A stretch of 64,000 nucleotides of DNA, taken from Sorangiineae bacterium NIC37A_2 (lineage in GTDB: Bacteria > Myxococcota_A > Polyangia > Polyangiales > Polyangiaceae). Positions 18,801 to 27,078 of the stretch are shown here, in pieces. A model generated the notes under the pieces. The model was not told the origin of the DNA and did not search any database. It saw only the letters and a list, made by a program, of their open reading frames with translations. The stretch's first letter is position 1, and each line of letters begins with the position of its first letter. Made by a program: the position numbers and the translations under genes. The stretch is from the NCBI GenBank assembly GCA_002085155.1, contig NASX01000014.1:1-64000 (forward strand), read 5' to 3'.

Positions 18801-19618
18801 TTGATCCGACTATGGACGGTCGCCTGAGATCCCGCTTCCGGATCTCCGAAGGCGATCATCTTGCCTTCCCACGCGGGGGCTGCGCCGTTGCGCACCCCGA
18901 CCTCCATGTTCTGCGGCTCGGCGCAATAGACCGGCCGGCCCGTCTGGGGACTGCCCACGAAGTAACTGAAGCCACCATTGACGCCGCTCGACCAGGAGGG
19001 CTGAAAGCCCACTCCGCTCAGGTAACCGGTGCCAGGATCGGGCAGCGGATCGAGGGTCATGAGCCCGAAGCGCACGATGGAGGTGAAAGAATCAATCAGT
19101 CCATCACCGCCCATGACGAAGCTTGTCTGGCAGTCCGCGTCAGTCATGCGGTTTCTGAAGGAGGGACGGACGAACTCGAAGGGATTTCCGGCGGGGGCGA
19201 TACCAGGGCGGACCTGACAGTTGCCACTCATGGGGAGGTGGTAAGCGGTTCGATAGTCCGTGTCCGCTGGCGCTATTCCGCCGGGAAGCTGGAAGTCGAC
19301 GGCGAAGGAGGGGCTTCTGCGTGAGATGGTCTCGCAGCGGTACTGACTGATGGCGCCCCCGAGCACCTCGACCAGCTCAATCCAGCGGCTCTTCTCGCTG
19401 GCGTTGTCGAGGTTCGGGTTGCAGCTTGGTTCGAGTCTCTTGCCATCCGCGTCGACGGCGAGACCCGTGCGGTATTCCATCGAGCCCGAACTATCGACGA
19501 TGAGCAGAACGTTCGGCTCTCGGATCGTGGGCTCGGGATCCTGACCCCAGGCGATGGCCGGAGAGAGCGCTCCCAGCAAGGTGAGCAGCGAGACGAAGGG
19601 AGAAAGACGAGCTCTCAT
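15818..19618 (-). CDS. pilY1: PilY1-like type IV pilus tip adhesin/assembly factor
   Basis: The protein has 1266 residues with a cleavable signal (about residues 1-25). An N-terminal VWA-like domain has the metal site VDSSGSM (D42, S44, S46). The C-terminal half is a PilC/PilY1 beta-propeller with blocks such as YVSTNDGQLHGF, VFIGDRDGTLYKLDL and RGIADA. PilY1 caps type IV pili, primes assembly with the minor pilins and mediates adhesion and mechanosensing. The ATG at 19618 fits the signal peptide; the longer frame would overlap the PilX-like gene. It follows four minor-pilin genes in the same order as in pseudomonad pilVWXY1 clusters. Confidence 0.88.
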   Translation of the reverse strand: MRARLSPFVSLLTLLGALSPAIAWGQDPEPTIREPNVLLIVDSSGSMEYRTGLAVDADGKRLEPSCNPNLDNASEKSRWIELVEVLGGAISQYRCETISRRSPSFAVDFQLPGGIAPADTDYRTAYHLPMSGNCQVRPGIAPAGNPFEFVRPSFRNRMTDADCQTSFVMGGDGLIDSFTSIVRFGLMTLDPLPDPGTGYLSGVGFQPSWSSGVNGGFSYFVGSPQTGRPVYCAEPQNMEVGVRNGAAPAWEGKMIAFGDPEAGSQATVHSRIKDVLLSTRPFGASPIAGALSDAVAFLWDDDSDDPTNSSLKYSPKHDRYVQGGCREQHIILLTDGEPNLDLRPSCTATVNPGGAPPSALDGQCPFSAPAEIISGLKSGTFIDAHGIGHSGQRVYTHIVGFATPTTKTGHDCTELTDTDITSPSGLCANAAGDKELEICCRLHEMAYYGRKDGSNNLAFFGNDQATLRGALSDVLGAIVRRTASATRPVRSPGVGAAENPNVKALRLLTSYRSGEGLWHGNIERLRWTCPSGTPVEQPKSDADGDDFNHNISKDSASLENRTFITFVETEGRSDRTIRPHIGSANDGLGTLTGLQEYAKGPSIADRIPFSAISGGAIVPNTIPACDDLGSSQTVECRDRIVKWTLGYEMDHTGTRHRCATPGSKDCSVLGDVLHSTPTIVNRPSAIVEDETYDLFAEQNNKRPMMAYVSTNDGQLHGFMLSPNHTDDAPENPDAANEKFSFIPPAVLPSLASEYPGSRLKLLDGVAVVQDVVAVAATGGEAGAYPYKLERGIADATASSNTWRTILVQSFGEAGSGYFALDITDVTPHSTTGPRFLWQITKDNAASPAPLFGKGGTPIITTVNINVGGVLKEVAVAILPGGDAAHLPGSCARQSSSADWGHIPSTFSPRARTRCYAENEPARSLTVVRLDTGEVIRSFRRTAAAAGTISASLVHTDGDAPIDAPLTGVPAAYPAGTGAIADRVFIGDRDGTLYKLDLSDSNPQNWKLKLFFDAFGAHPDKNSRPDEISQPISIRPTLSIDTRDQVTIAFATGEQNLSSPLELQYVWSLTEAVNDEGTGFNANVNWYKPLGVTGSGGTPNGEHVLGPLELFGGVLYFSTYTPPPPSNAAAVACGSGEGAIYGMDYLIPKEAEDLSKGGQDALKVEGNTYDKRTAAQLGLDPSSVVFGVAVEFAPSCYDVSEASGSLASGSRARVGGSASIPQMQLTFQTTSTTTSRSNLNFQTSFESLNLAPPKIASNIESWAAILE

Positions 19619-19638
19619 GATAAAAGTACGAGCCCAAT

Positions 19639-20364
19639 TCACAGTGCACCCCCCGCAACGTTGGGCGCGACGGGACCGATCAGCGCGTGAGCGCGCACAC
19701 CGGCCTGCACCGCGGAGGCGTTCTCGCCCGCCGAACAAATCGTGCCGCCAGCGGCGGGGCGGGGGCGCAGGAGACCGAAAGAAGTGAGGACAACCCGACG
19801 ATACCCGGACACGCCGACCTGGCTGCCGGCCACGTTGACGCTCTGCCCGTCGGTCATCTCGACCCAGAAGCGTCCTTCGATGAGCGATTCACCGGCGACT
19901 GGTCCCTCAATCGGGCCAAAGGAGCCCGCGGGCGTTTGATCGAGGACAGGCCTGCCCGTGCCCGGATTTGTCGCCGAGGGGATCGCATTCGTCGTGAATT
20001 GATTGATCACGGTGTCTTCGAACACTCGGCAGTAGGGGAGAACCGAGGGAGCGCCTCCGGTCGGGGCGGTGGCCATCGCGCATTGATCGCGCACCGGAGT
20101 CGCGCCGCGCGCGATCTCATCGTGAATCCAGGCTTCGTTCGGGACGGAAAGCTGGGCGGTGGCGGCGATGATCCCAAACTCTGCCAGATATTGTCCTTGT
20201 GAGGCTGCCCGGGCGAAGCCGCTTGCCTGATCGACGAGCGCGGCCGAGCGCATGCTCCACACGCCGAGCCCCGTCACCAGCATGATGGCCATGACGACGA
20301 CGAAGAGGGCTGCGCCTCGCTCACTCGTGCGCTTGGGGCGGTGTGAGTTCCGGTCGCAAGTCAT
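19639..20364 (-). CDS. pilX: PilX-like minor pilin
   Basis: A 241-residue protein whose short basic N-terminus is followed by RGAALFVVVMAIMLVTGLG, the membrane helix of PilX-type minor pilins. That group lacks the usual Glu at +5, as seen here (cleavage likely after G17). PilX takes part in the pilus tip-priming complex with PilV, PilW and PilY1. Its start overlaps the end of the PilW-like gene by four bases, and 20 bases separate it from the PilY1-like gene. Confidence 0.78.
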   Translation of the reverse strand: MTCDRNSHRPKRTSERGAALFVVVMAIMLVTGLGVWSMRSAALVDQASGFARAASQGQYLAEFGIIAATAQLSVPNEAWIHDEIARGATPVRDQCAMATAPTGGAPSVLPYCRVFEDTVINQFTTNAIPSATNPGTGRPVLDQTPAGSFGPIEGPVAGESLIEGRFWVEMTDGQSVNVAGSQVGVSGYRRVVLTSFGLLRPRPAAGGTICSAGENASAVQAGVRAHALIGPVAPNVAGGAL

Positions 20365-21638
20365 TGCCAGAGAGCTCCTTGGGCGTTGCGGGTGGCGACC
20401 GTCGCCGAGAGCGTGCGCACTCGCGCGAACCTCCCGGAGCCGAGCGCGACGCGATAGAGACCCGGTCCGGGGTTGATGTTTTGGGTTCGGTCTGCGGCTC
20501 GCGTGCGCACCGAGAGCCGAGGCCGGACCGCCCGGATGAAATGGGGGCCTTGGTTCGGCTGGGGGACCGCTTGTGCCTTGGCGTAGTTATCGATGAGCTC
20601 GTCGCCTTCGGCGTAGCGGGTGAGCGCGAGCGTTGCGGGGTTCGTGACAGCAGTGAGACCAAGACGAAAATCGACCGCGTACTCTGCGACGATTTGCTGG
20701 CTCCCCTCGAACGCTGCTCCGGTTTGCGGATTGATCTCCTCCCGGACCAAGTCCAAGCGAGCCTCGTCTTCGTTGGCGGCGAGGTCCAAGTCGATGAACG
20801 CGTTCGAGGCACGAAGAGCATCGTCGAGTCGGTAGTCGATGATGTTGACGACATTGACGGAAACGCCAGCGCCGTGCCCGCGGATCCCGCACATCTTGTT
20901 CGCGCTCTCGTAGACGATGTTCAAGGCTGAATTGTTGAGGGTGACGACAGGGGCAAGGGTGGTTGCGTTGATCGTGGCTTCTTGAATGATGCCGTATTGT
21001 TGTTCGCCCTCGGCGTTGACGATGCGCAGGGCGCGTCCCACGGGGAACGCGGCCTGGATCAAGCTCTCCGCGTTGGAGGCTCCCGGAACGTAGCCGAGCC
21101 GGATCATGGCGCTCGAACGGGGCTCGAGGTGAATCGAGACTGTGGCAGCCCCAGGCGGGGTCACGCTTCGCGCCGGGAATTGGTCTGCGGTTTGGTAGTT
21201 TCCGTAGAGGCGCAGATGGTCGGGGGTGAGCGAGTTGTCTGCAAGGAACTGAGCCCCGGCAGCCTGAAGCGTGCTCCCGCCCGCTCCGCGCGTGATGTAC
21301 AAGAGACCCATGTCCGCGAGGGTGGGGAAACCGCTCCAGCCACCGCCAGTGAGCGTGGGCGTGCGCGGGCAGCGGCTCGGGTCCATTCTCAGGTTCGGCG
21401 AGGCCAGAAAGCCGGCTCGGGTGAGGTCGGCTTTGAGCCGTTCGAAACCGATGACCGCGCCCATCGTGGCGTCTGAGAGGCGCGACTCGCTTTGGAAGAA
21501 GCGAGAGACGTCGCGGGTCAACATGAACACGAAGATGGACAAGAAGAGGCCCGCCGACAGCGCCACCATCAACTCAATGAGGGTGAAGCCGCGCCCTTGG
21601 TGGCGCGAAGAGCGTTGGGTGGAGAGCTTGTCGGTCAT
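20361..21638 (-). CDS. pilW: PilW-like minor pilin
   Basis: A 425-residue prepilin-like protein. The type III signal peptide is processed at G17/F18 (GRGFTLIELMVALSAG), with Glu at +5, followed by a 20-residue hydrophobic helix. The size and the large globular region match the PilW group (300-450 residues), the biggest minor pilin. Four-base overlaps with both neighbours show tight co-translation in the minor-pilin operon. Confidence 0.82.
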   Translation of the reverse strand: MTDKLSTQRSSRHQGRGFTLIELMVALSAGLFLSIFVFMLTRDVSRFFQSESRLSDATMGAVIGFERLKADLTRAGFLASPNLRMDPSRCPRTPTLTGGGWSGFPTLADMGLLYITRGAGGSTLQAAGAQFLADNSLTPDHLRLYGNYQTADQFPARSVTPPGAATVSIHLEPRSSAMIRLGYVPGASNAESLIQAAFPVGRALRIVNAEGEQQYGIIQEATINATTLAPVVTLNNSALNIVYESANKMCGIRGHGAGVSVNVVNIIDYRLDDALRASNAFIDLDLAANEDEARLDLVREEINPQTGAAFEGSQQIVAEYAVDFRLGLTAVTNPATLALTRYAEGDELIDNYAKAQAVPQPNQGPHFIRAVRPRLSVRTRAADRTQNINPGPGLYRVALGSGRFARVRTLSATVATRNAQGALWQ

Positions 21639-22282
21639 TGCGAGGTCTGACGGATCGCGGAGGTCGAGTAGACGAAGTGGAAGTTGTCGACCTCGGTCTC
21701 GTCCGCCGCTGTAGTGCCGGGGGCAAACGGAGCGAAGGTGTCGGGGACTGCTAAGGAGCAGTAGTTCTGCTGGGTCCAGTCGTGTCCGAACCTAGGCCAG
21801 AAGACACGCACATCAGCCCGAATCAGACCGCTCCCCTGAGCTCGGATTAGGCGTGTGAGTCGAATGTGTGTGCAGAAGACCGTCTGTTCGGCGTCCGTGG
21901 TGAAGTTTCCGAGCGCGTCGAAGGACGCTCCCATGGTCCCTACCGTCCCCGGTAGGAACCACGGAGCCGTGCCCAAGTCTCCGAGGGCGACCTGTTTGAC
22001 CCAGTTGGTTTGGGCCAGGCCGATCGCGTCGTTTTGGACAGTCCACTGGGTCGCATCGACGGCGAGCTCTTCATGCCAGGTCTTGGCGATGGCGTTGGCG
22101 ATCGCGAGGTTCTTGGCGTGCCGATTGGACGCGCTCGTGGCCGCTTGCATGGCCGAGATGCCGGTGATGCCGATCGCGAACACTCCCATGGCCATCACAA
22201 GCTCGATGACCGTATAGCCACCTTCTTGGTGCGCGCGGCGTGCTTGGGTTCGCTTGACTCGGGCGCCTTTGAGCCGATTCAT
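21635..22282 (-). CDS. pilV: PilV-like minor pilin
   Basis: A 215-residue prepilin with cleavage at G22/Y23 (EGGYTVIELVMAMGVFAIG) and Glu at +5. Downstream it has the ISAMQAATSASNRHAKN region typical of PilV. It is expected to sit in the membrane before pilus assembly and to act in the tip complex. It overlaps both flanking pilin genes by four bases. Confidence 0.8.
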   Translation of the reverse strand: MNRLKGARVKRTQARRAHQEGGYTVIELVMAMGVFAIGITGISAMQAATSASNRHAKNLAIANAIAKTWHEELAVDATQWTVQNDAIGLAQTNWVKQVALGDLGTAPWFLPGTVGTMGASFDALGNFTTDAEQTVFCTHIRLTRLIRAQGSGLIRADVRVFWPRFGHDWTQQNYCSLAVPDTFAPFAPGTTAADETEVDNFHFVYSTSAIRQTSQ

Positions 22283-22992
22283 GGTTCTTCCCTCACAGCT
22301 CGCGCGGCACCGTTGGGAGGGATGGCCGCGTAACGAACGACTCCTTCCGGGTCGACGATGTTGACGCGGGCGGTTCCGCGCATGTCCGAAAACGGGATAC
22401 TCGCAATGGCCGCGGGGCTGGCTCCGCCTCGGACGAAGGTGCGGCCCCCCGGCGTGAAACAGACGTCGATCGTCGCGAGCGATGTGGCGACGCCGGCGGC
22501 GTCGCGAAACGCCATGTCTGTCGTGAAATTTCCGCCGTCGACGATGGTCAGCGTCGAGAGCGTTTGGCTCGTCGTAGCGCCCGGTGCCCAGCGCGTCAGA
22601 TCGACTGTGCAGCTATTGACGGGCATGGTCGCACAGCCCACTCCCTGCGCCGCTGCCGGTCCCTGGATGGCTTCGAGCATCGTGAGTGTGCCCGTTGTCT
22701 GATCATAACGAACGAGCGTGGCTGCGCCGCGGCCGAGGGCGTTCAAGCGGGCGCTGCGATACATCATCGCGACCTGGTCCGCGAAGCCTCGGGCGCGGTT
22801 CGCGGTCGCGCGCTTGGAGATCCCCGGCAAGGCGATGGCGGCGAGCAGAGTGATCACGAGCACGACGACAAGAACTTCGATGACCGTGAACCCGCTGGCG
22901 CTCGGGGCGTGGCGATAGGGAGCCCGGGAGGATGTCCTGGCCTCGTGCGGTGTGCGCTCTCCATGCGCCGTCTGGTCGTGCCCTCTGAACAT
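22279..22992 (-). CDS. FimT/GspH-like pseudopilin
   Basis: First gene of the leftward pilus operon. The 237-residue product has a long basic leader, a prepilin peptidase site at G34/F35 (SGFTVIEVLVVVLVITLLA) with Glu at +5, and a GspH-type beta-rich C-terminal half. FimT/GspH proteins are minor pilins of type IV pili or type II secretion; the neighbours favour pili. The ATG at 22992 follows AGGTC by a few bases. The in-frame ATG at 23016 would add eight residues. Confidence 0.78.
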   Translation of the reverse strand: MFRGHDQTAHGERTPHEARTSSRAPYRHAPSASGFTVIEVLVVVLVITLLAAIALPGISKRATANRARGFADQVAMMYRSARLNALGRGAATLVRYDQTTGTLTMLEAIQGPAAAQGVGCATMPVNSCTVDLTRWAPGATTSQTLSTLTIVDGGNFTTDMAFRDAAGVATSLATIDVCFTPGGRTFVRGGASPAAIASIPFSDMRGTARVNIVDPEGVVRYAAIPPNGAARAVREEP

Positions 22993-23153
22993 GAAAGACC
23001 TGGTCCTTGGGTGCAAGCTCCGTGCCCCTTGAGCCTTGGTCCGGACCCACTCCTCCGGAAAGGATACATGAAGGGTTCCAGAAGTTTACAGTTTTCGAGG
23101 GGCGGCCCTTGGATGCACGCCACACCCGCCTACACGCAACCCTTGCAACGTCT

Positions 23154-24281
23154 ATGAAAATCTTGCGGTCGGCCCCCTCTTCGCTATGGGGGGCCTCGGT
23201 GCCCCGCGCTCGTCCGCTTCATTATGTGCTTTTCTCCGTTGGCCTCGCCTGCTCGAGGGGCCCGCTCGACGAGGAGAAGGGTTCGGCAAAAGTCCGGGCA
23301 CCGGAAGCTTCCTGCGCGGCAGACGCGGCCCAGAAGCTCCCCGAGCTCCCGTCAGAGCTCCACGGATTCTGTCTGCCTCCGGCGGCGGACGTTCGACGTT
23401 TTGGGCTGGGGCGCGGCGCGGGTCTCCACGCTGTCTGCCAGGAGCTACTCGGGGACCATTGTGAGTCGTCGAAGGCAAGCGGCCTTCGGTCCGTTTCTGT
23501 CGCTGAGCTTCGCGATCCACTCAATCCTTACCGCGAGCTGCGCGCAACGATCTTTGAGTTCGATGATGTGCGGGGCGCGTTCGGATTCGTCCAGAGCCGC
23601 AGTCTGGGGACGGATGGGGACGCTCCGAGCGAGGCGACCTCTGTCGAGGTGTCCGGAGCGCGTGCTTACGTTCATCACAACACTCTGCGCATTTGGCGAG
23701 GACGTCGTGCTCTCGAGGTTCGTTACATCGCCGAGGATCAGTCGAGGGGTGAACTTCTCGCGCGGGCACGGTTGCTCTTGCCCGAAGTTGCGCAGACGGC
23801 CGCGGCGAGCTTGGATGCCGAGCAGCAGGTTCCTTATGAGGTCCGCTTCTTTGAGGAAGATCCTGATGTGGCGCGGCTTGGGCCAGCCAGGCTCATTCCC
23901 ACCGCATTGGGGTTGTCTCAGACCGGTGCGGGCGCATCAGCCGATCTCCTCGATCGCCACGGACAATATCGTGCGCTCCTGTTTCCTCGGCTCGACGAGC
24001 CTTCAGCGAAAGATCTGATGCGAACGATCCAATGGGGACTGAATGCGCCTCCAATTGGAAAAAACACAGGTATTTTGCGCGCTCGTCGCCTGCGCCCCGA
24101 GGCGGAGCCGGAATCCTGGTACTTCTATCGTGTGGGACGTTTGGTGTTGGGGGTAGGACCGCTGCCCGAGGGGCTCCGTAAGGATCCGAGCGAGCCCGCG
24201 AAAGCGGTGATGGAAGCTCGACTCGCCCGGTTGGCCCGGCGCGCGTACGCCTTTCCGCCGCCCCAGGCGCTCCGGCGCTAG
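23154..24281 (+). CDS. Uncharacterised lipoprotein, DUF6599-like
   Basis: The start is ATG 23154, chosen because it begins a signal ending VGLAC (acceptor C33). The 375-residue product has a block (IFEFDDVRGAFGFVQSR, then a helix and ARAYVHHNTLRIW) resembling the DUF6599 family, whose role is not known. It is divergent from the pilus operon, with about 160 bases between starts, and may share regulatory DNA with it. No catalytic motif is visible. The DUF match is from memory and tentative. Confidence 0.5.
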   Translation: MKILRSAPSSLWGASVPRARPLHYVLFSVGLACSRGPLDEEKGSAKVRAPEASCAADAAQKLPELPSELHGFCLPPAADVRRFGLGRGAGLHAVCQELLGDHCESSKASGLRSVSVAELRDPLNPYRELRATIFEFDDVRGAFGFVQSRSLGTDGDAPSEATSVEVSGARAYVHHNTLRIWRGRRALEVRYIAEDQSRGELLARARLLLPEVAQTAAASLDAEQQVPYEVRFFEEDPDVARLGPARLIPTALGLSQTGAGASADLLDRHGQYRALLFPRLDEPSAKDLMRTIQWGLNAPPIGKNTGILRARRLRPEAEPESWYFYRVGRLVLGVGPLPEGLRKDPSEPAKAVMEARLARLARRAYAFPPPQALRR

Positions 24282-24295
24282 TCTGGAGCTCTGGT

Positions 24296-24320
24296 CACAT
24301 CTCTCTTTCGCGCAGATGTG
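24296..24320. terminator. Hairpin between convergent genes
   Basis: A perfect 7-base stem (cacatct/agatgtg) with an 11-base loop, followed rightward by tcttcgtt. It separates the convergent lipoprotein and parvulin genes. A modest bidirectional terminator candidate. Confidence 0.4.
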
Positions 24321-24333
24321 TCTTCGTTCCGCG

Positions 24334-24813
24334 TCAATCGGTGCGCTCGATGATGTGGAATCCAAAAGGCGACTCGACGATGTCGGACACTTCGCCGACC
24401 TCGAGAGAGAACGCTGCGTCGGCGAAAGGTTTCACCATATCCGTGCGTTTGAAGATCCCGAGGGCTCCGCCGTCTTGGGCTGAACCTCGATCATCCGAAA
24501 ATTCCTCGGCGAGTTTGCCGAGGTCTTCGCCGTTGAGGATCCGGTCGAGGAGCTCTTCTGCGAACTCACGCGCTTCGCTCTTGTTCCGCTCGGTGAAGGG
24601 GGAGGCGCTCGATGCACCCTTGTAGGAGATGAGGATGTGTCGAGCGCCGATTTCTGCGGGGCCTTTATGGACGGCCACAGGGGGAGTCTCGGGCTCGGGC
24701 GGGAGCGGGAGCTCGGGAGGCGTGCCGGGACCCCCATAGGTCGATACGACGCAGCTAACGCAGCAAAGCGCCGTGACGAGGAAGATGCTCGAGAAGCGGA
24801 CGGACGGACTCAT
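24334..24813 (-). CDS. Parvulin-type peptidyl-prolyl isomerase lipoprotein
   Basis: The 159-residue lipoprotein (Cys acceptor probably C21) is a single parvulin domain. Motifs are ARHILISYKG, AEEFSDDRGSAQDGG, LGIFKRTDMVKPF, AFSLEVGEVSDIV and SPFGFHIIERTD, all standard PpiC landmarks. It isomerises prolyl bonds in proteins outside the inner membrane, probably tethered to a membrane and aiding outer-membrane or surface protein folding. It overlaps the upstream MaoC gene by four bases. Confidence 0.9.
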   Translation of the reverse strand: MSPSVRFSSIFLVTALCCVSCVVSTYGGPGTPPELPLPPEPETPPVAVHKGPAEIGARHILISYKGASSASPFTERNKSEAREFAEELLDRILNGEDLGKLAEEFSDDRGSAQDGGALGIFKRTDMVKPFADAAFSLEVGEVSDIVESPFGFHIIERTD

Positions 24814-25652
24814 CCTTCGCTCACCTCAGCCCAGCCCGAAGCTACAGCTTCGTCGCTGCGATTGGTGGTCGCGCTGAGGGAGAGCACGCCCGGTTCGACC
24901 AGGGCACTTTTGGTCGTGAGCGAGTCGCCCGGCCAAACGGGCTTCTTGAATTGAATGCCGAGCACTCGAAGTTTCTGCGTTGGCCGGAGGGACTTCATGA
25001 CAGCGCGTCCAATGTAGCCGTAGGTGGCGAGGCCGTGCAGGATCGGTCCCTCCGGGAAGCCGACCGAGGCCGCAAACTCGGGATCCGCGTGGAGCGGGTT
25101 CAAGTCGCCGGAGAGGCGATAAAGGAGCGCTTGTTCGGGCCCGATCGCTTCGGTGAGCTCGCTTCCGGGGGCGGTCGCGTCGGGAGCCTTGGGCGCGGGC
25201 CATTTCGGCGGCCGAGGTCCACCAAAGCCGCCGGTGTCGCGGACGACCAGGGTCCATTCGGTCTCGAAGAGCAGCTGGTCGGAGCCGTCGAGCCAGGTCT
25301 CGGTCGTAAAGGCCACCTGAGAGAGGCGCTTCAAATCGTAGATCCCCGACAGGCGTGCGATTGTCTTGAGCCGGCCGGCGTTCGGAATTTCTCCATGGAG
25401 CCGAATGACCTGAGAGAAGTGCACGACCTGGCGCATGTCGGCCTTCGCTTTTTCGACTAAGGGGACCAGAGCCGGATAGGCGGGCACCACGGCAAAGGTC
25501 GGGAAGACCTTGGGGCCTCGTCCCTCATAGAGGTAGTCCAGCTCGTCCTTGCGAGCCCCGATTCCCAGGGCGTAGAGGACCGGCACTTTCCAGTCATACT
25601 CAAAGAAGAAGGGCTCGGTCTGGTAACCGACGGCGGAGAGGTCCAGCGACAT
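24810..25652 (-). CDS. MaoC-like (R)-enoyl-CoA hydratase
   Basis: A 280-residue double hot-dog hydratase. The C-terminal half carries the hydratase-2 active-site strip YRLSGDLNPLHADPEFA (catalytic Asp and His) and GPILHGLATYGYIGRA. The N-terminal half (YALGIGARKDELDYLYEG, VFPTFAVVP) is the inactive substrate-cradling copy. Such enzymes hydrate trans-2-enoyl-CoA to (R)-3-hydroxyacyl-CoA in fatty-acid or sterol side-chain breakdown. It has the size and order of the eukaryotic MFE-2 hydratase-2 module. The pairing with a parvulin gene does not explain its job. Confidence 0.88.
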   Translation of the reverse strand: MSLDLSAVGYQTEPFFFEYDWKVPVLYALGIGARKDELDYLYEGRGPKVFPTFAVVPAYPALVPLVEKAKADMRQVVHFSQVIRLHGEIPNAGRLKTIARLSGIYDLKRLSQVAFTTETWLDGSDQLLFETEWTLVVRDTGGFGGPRPPKWPAPKAPDATAPGSELTEAIGPEQALLYRLSGDLNPLHADPEFAASVGFPEGPILHGLATYGYIGRAVMKSLRPTQKLRVLGIQFKKPVWPGDSLTTKSALVEPGVLSLSATTNRSDEAVASGWAEVSEG

Positions 25653-25809
25653 GGGCGCGGGATCTAGGACAGAATGCCGGCTCGGGACAGCCCAGGATTT
25701 TTCGGGATGGACGTTCTGATGGGCGCAACTAGTCTCGGCGGACCCTCGGGGTCACCGGCGGGTCCGTCCGGACCCAGGGAGCGGGGGGTTTGAGCCCGAA
25801 GAGTCAAGG

Positions 25810-27063
25810 ATGCGCCGAAAGCCCGTTGTCGCCGAATCGCCGCCCAAGGAGCCCGAGGGGGCCGAGAAGTCTGGGAGCGAGGGGGCATCGCCCCCAGCGG
25901 CCGGCGTTTATCATGTGAAGCTGCCCTCTTTCGAGGGGCCGCTCGACCTGCTCTTGCACCTGGTCCAGGAGCATGAGCTCGACATTTTCGACATCCCGAT
26001 CGCTTTTCTGAGCAAGAAGTACGTGGAGTACATCACGCTCATGGAGGAGCTGAACATCGACGTCGCGAGCGAATACCTCGTGATGGCGGCGACGCTCGCA
26101 CACATCAAGAGCAAGATGCTCTTGCCGACACCTCCCTCCGGTCAGGATGATGATCCCGCCGAAGAGCTCGATCCGCGAGCGGAGCTGGTCAGGCGTTTGC
26201 TCGAGTATCAGAAATACCGTCAGGCGGCTGAGGAGCTAGGTTCGTCGGCGGTCCTCGGTCGCGACGTCTTCGCGCGCGGCACGACGGCACCCGAGGCCGA
26301 CGGTCCGGCGCCGCTGATGAAATACAGCGTTTTCAAGCTGTTCGACGCTTTCCAGAAGCTCCTCACGCGCGTCCAGCAGACCGCTGAGCACACCATCGAC
26401 GTTGATCGGATCTCGATCTCGGAGCGAATCCTCCAGCTCACCGATCGACTCAAGGGTAAAGGCATTGTTCCCTTCGACGCCCTCTTCGAAGAAGCTGTCA
26501 CACGCTCCGACCTCGTGGTGACATTCCTCGCGCTGCTCGAGATGACGCGCCTGCGCATGCTCATGGTGCATCAGGAGGGACCCCTCGCTCCCATCGAGGT
26601 GGAGCTCACGCTGACGGACGATCAAGAGACTGTGCTTCGGAACGCGACGACCGATCCCCTCGCCGAGCTCTCGCGAGGCGACGTGGAGAACGCAATCCGC
26701 GAGCAGGACGCGGAGCGCGAAGAGGAGCTCGGCCGCGAGCAGGACGCGGAGCGCGAAGAGGAGCTCGGCCGCGAGCAGGACGCGGAGCGCGAAGAGGAGC
26801 TGGAGCGAGAGCTTGGGCTTCCGCCAGAAATGACAGACGAGCCCCAGCTAGAAGCGGACGAATCAGAGCCAGAGCGCGAGCAAGAGGCGGAAGACGAGCC
26901 GCAGTTCGGGCGCGAGCCGGACGCAGAGCCCGAGCAAGAGGCGAAGTTAGAACGCGAACCGCATGCAGAGCGCGAACAAGACGCGGAAGACGAGCCGGAG
27001 TTCGGGCGAAAACCGGATGCAGAGCGCGAGCAAGACGCGGAACGAACGACAGACGTCGAGTAA
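25810..27063 (+). CDS. scpA: Segregation and condensation protein A with acidic tail
   Basis: ScpA is the kleisin that bridges SMC heads. Residues about 30-290 carry the family blocks FEGPLDLLLHLVQEHELDIFD, VEYITLMEELNIDVASEYL, LAHIKSKMLLP and the C-terminal winged helix (LLEMTRLRMLMVHQEG). From about residue 297 the protein becomes a Glu/Arg/Asp-rich tail of about 120 residues. That tail includes three 12-residue repeats of the form EQDAEREEELGR. Normal ScpA ends near residue 260-280, so the tail is an added feature. scpB follows 15 bases later. Confidence 0.93.
   Translation: MRRKPVVAESPPKEPEGAEKSGSEGASPPAAGVYHVKLPSFEGPLDLLLHLVQEHELDIFDIPIAFLSKKYVEYITLMEELNIDVASEYLVMAATLAHIKSKMLLPTPPSGQDDDPAEELDPRAELVRRLLEYQKYRQAAEELGSSAVLGRDVFARGTTAPEADGPAPLMKYSVFKLFDAFQKLLTRVQQTAEHTIDVDRISISERILQLTDRLKGKGIVPFDALFEEAVTRSDLVVTFLALLEMTRLRMLMVHQEGPLAPIEVELTLTDDQETVLRNATTDPLAELSRGDVENAIREQDAEREEELGREQDAEREEELGREQDAEREEELERELGLPPEMTDEPQLEADESEPEREQEAEDEPQFGREPDAEPEQEAKLEREPHAEREQDAEDEPEFGRKPDAEREQDAERTTDVE
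26701..26808 (+). repeat. Three 36-base tandem repeats in scpA
   Basis: Units at 26701-26736 and 26737-26772 are identical; 26773-26808 differs only in its last bases. In frame, each encodes 12 residues, so copy number can change without breaking the reading frame. Confidence 0.9.
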
Positions 27064-27078
27064 TTGAGATTCACGATC

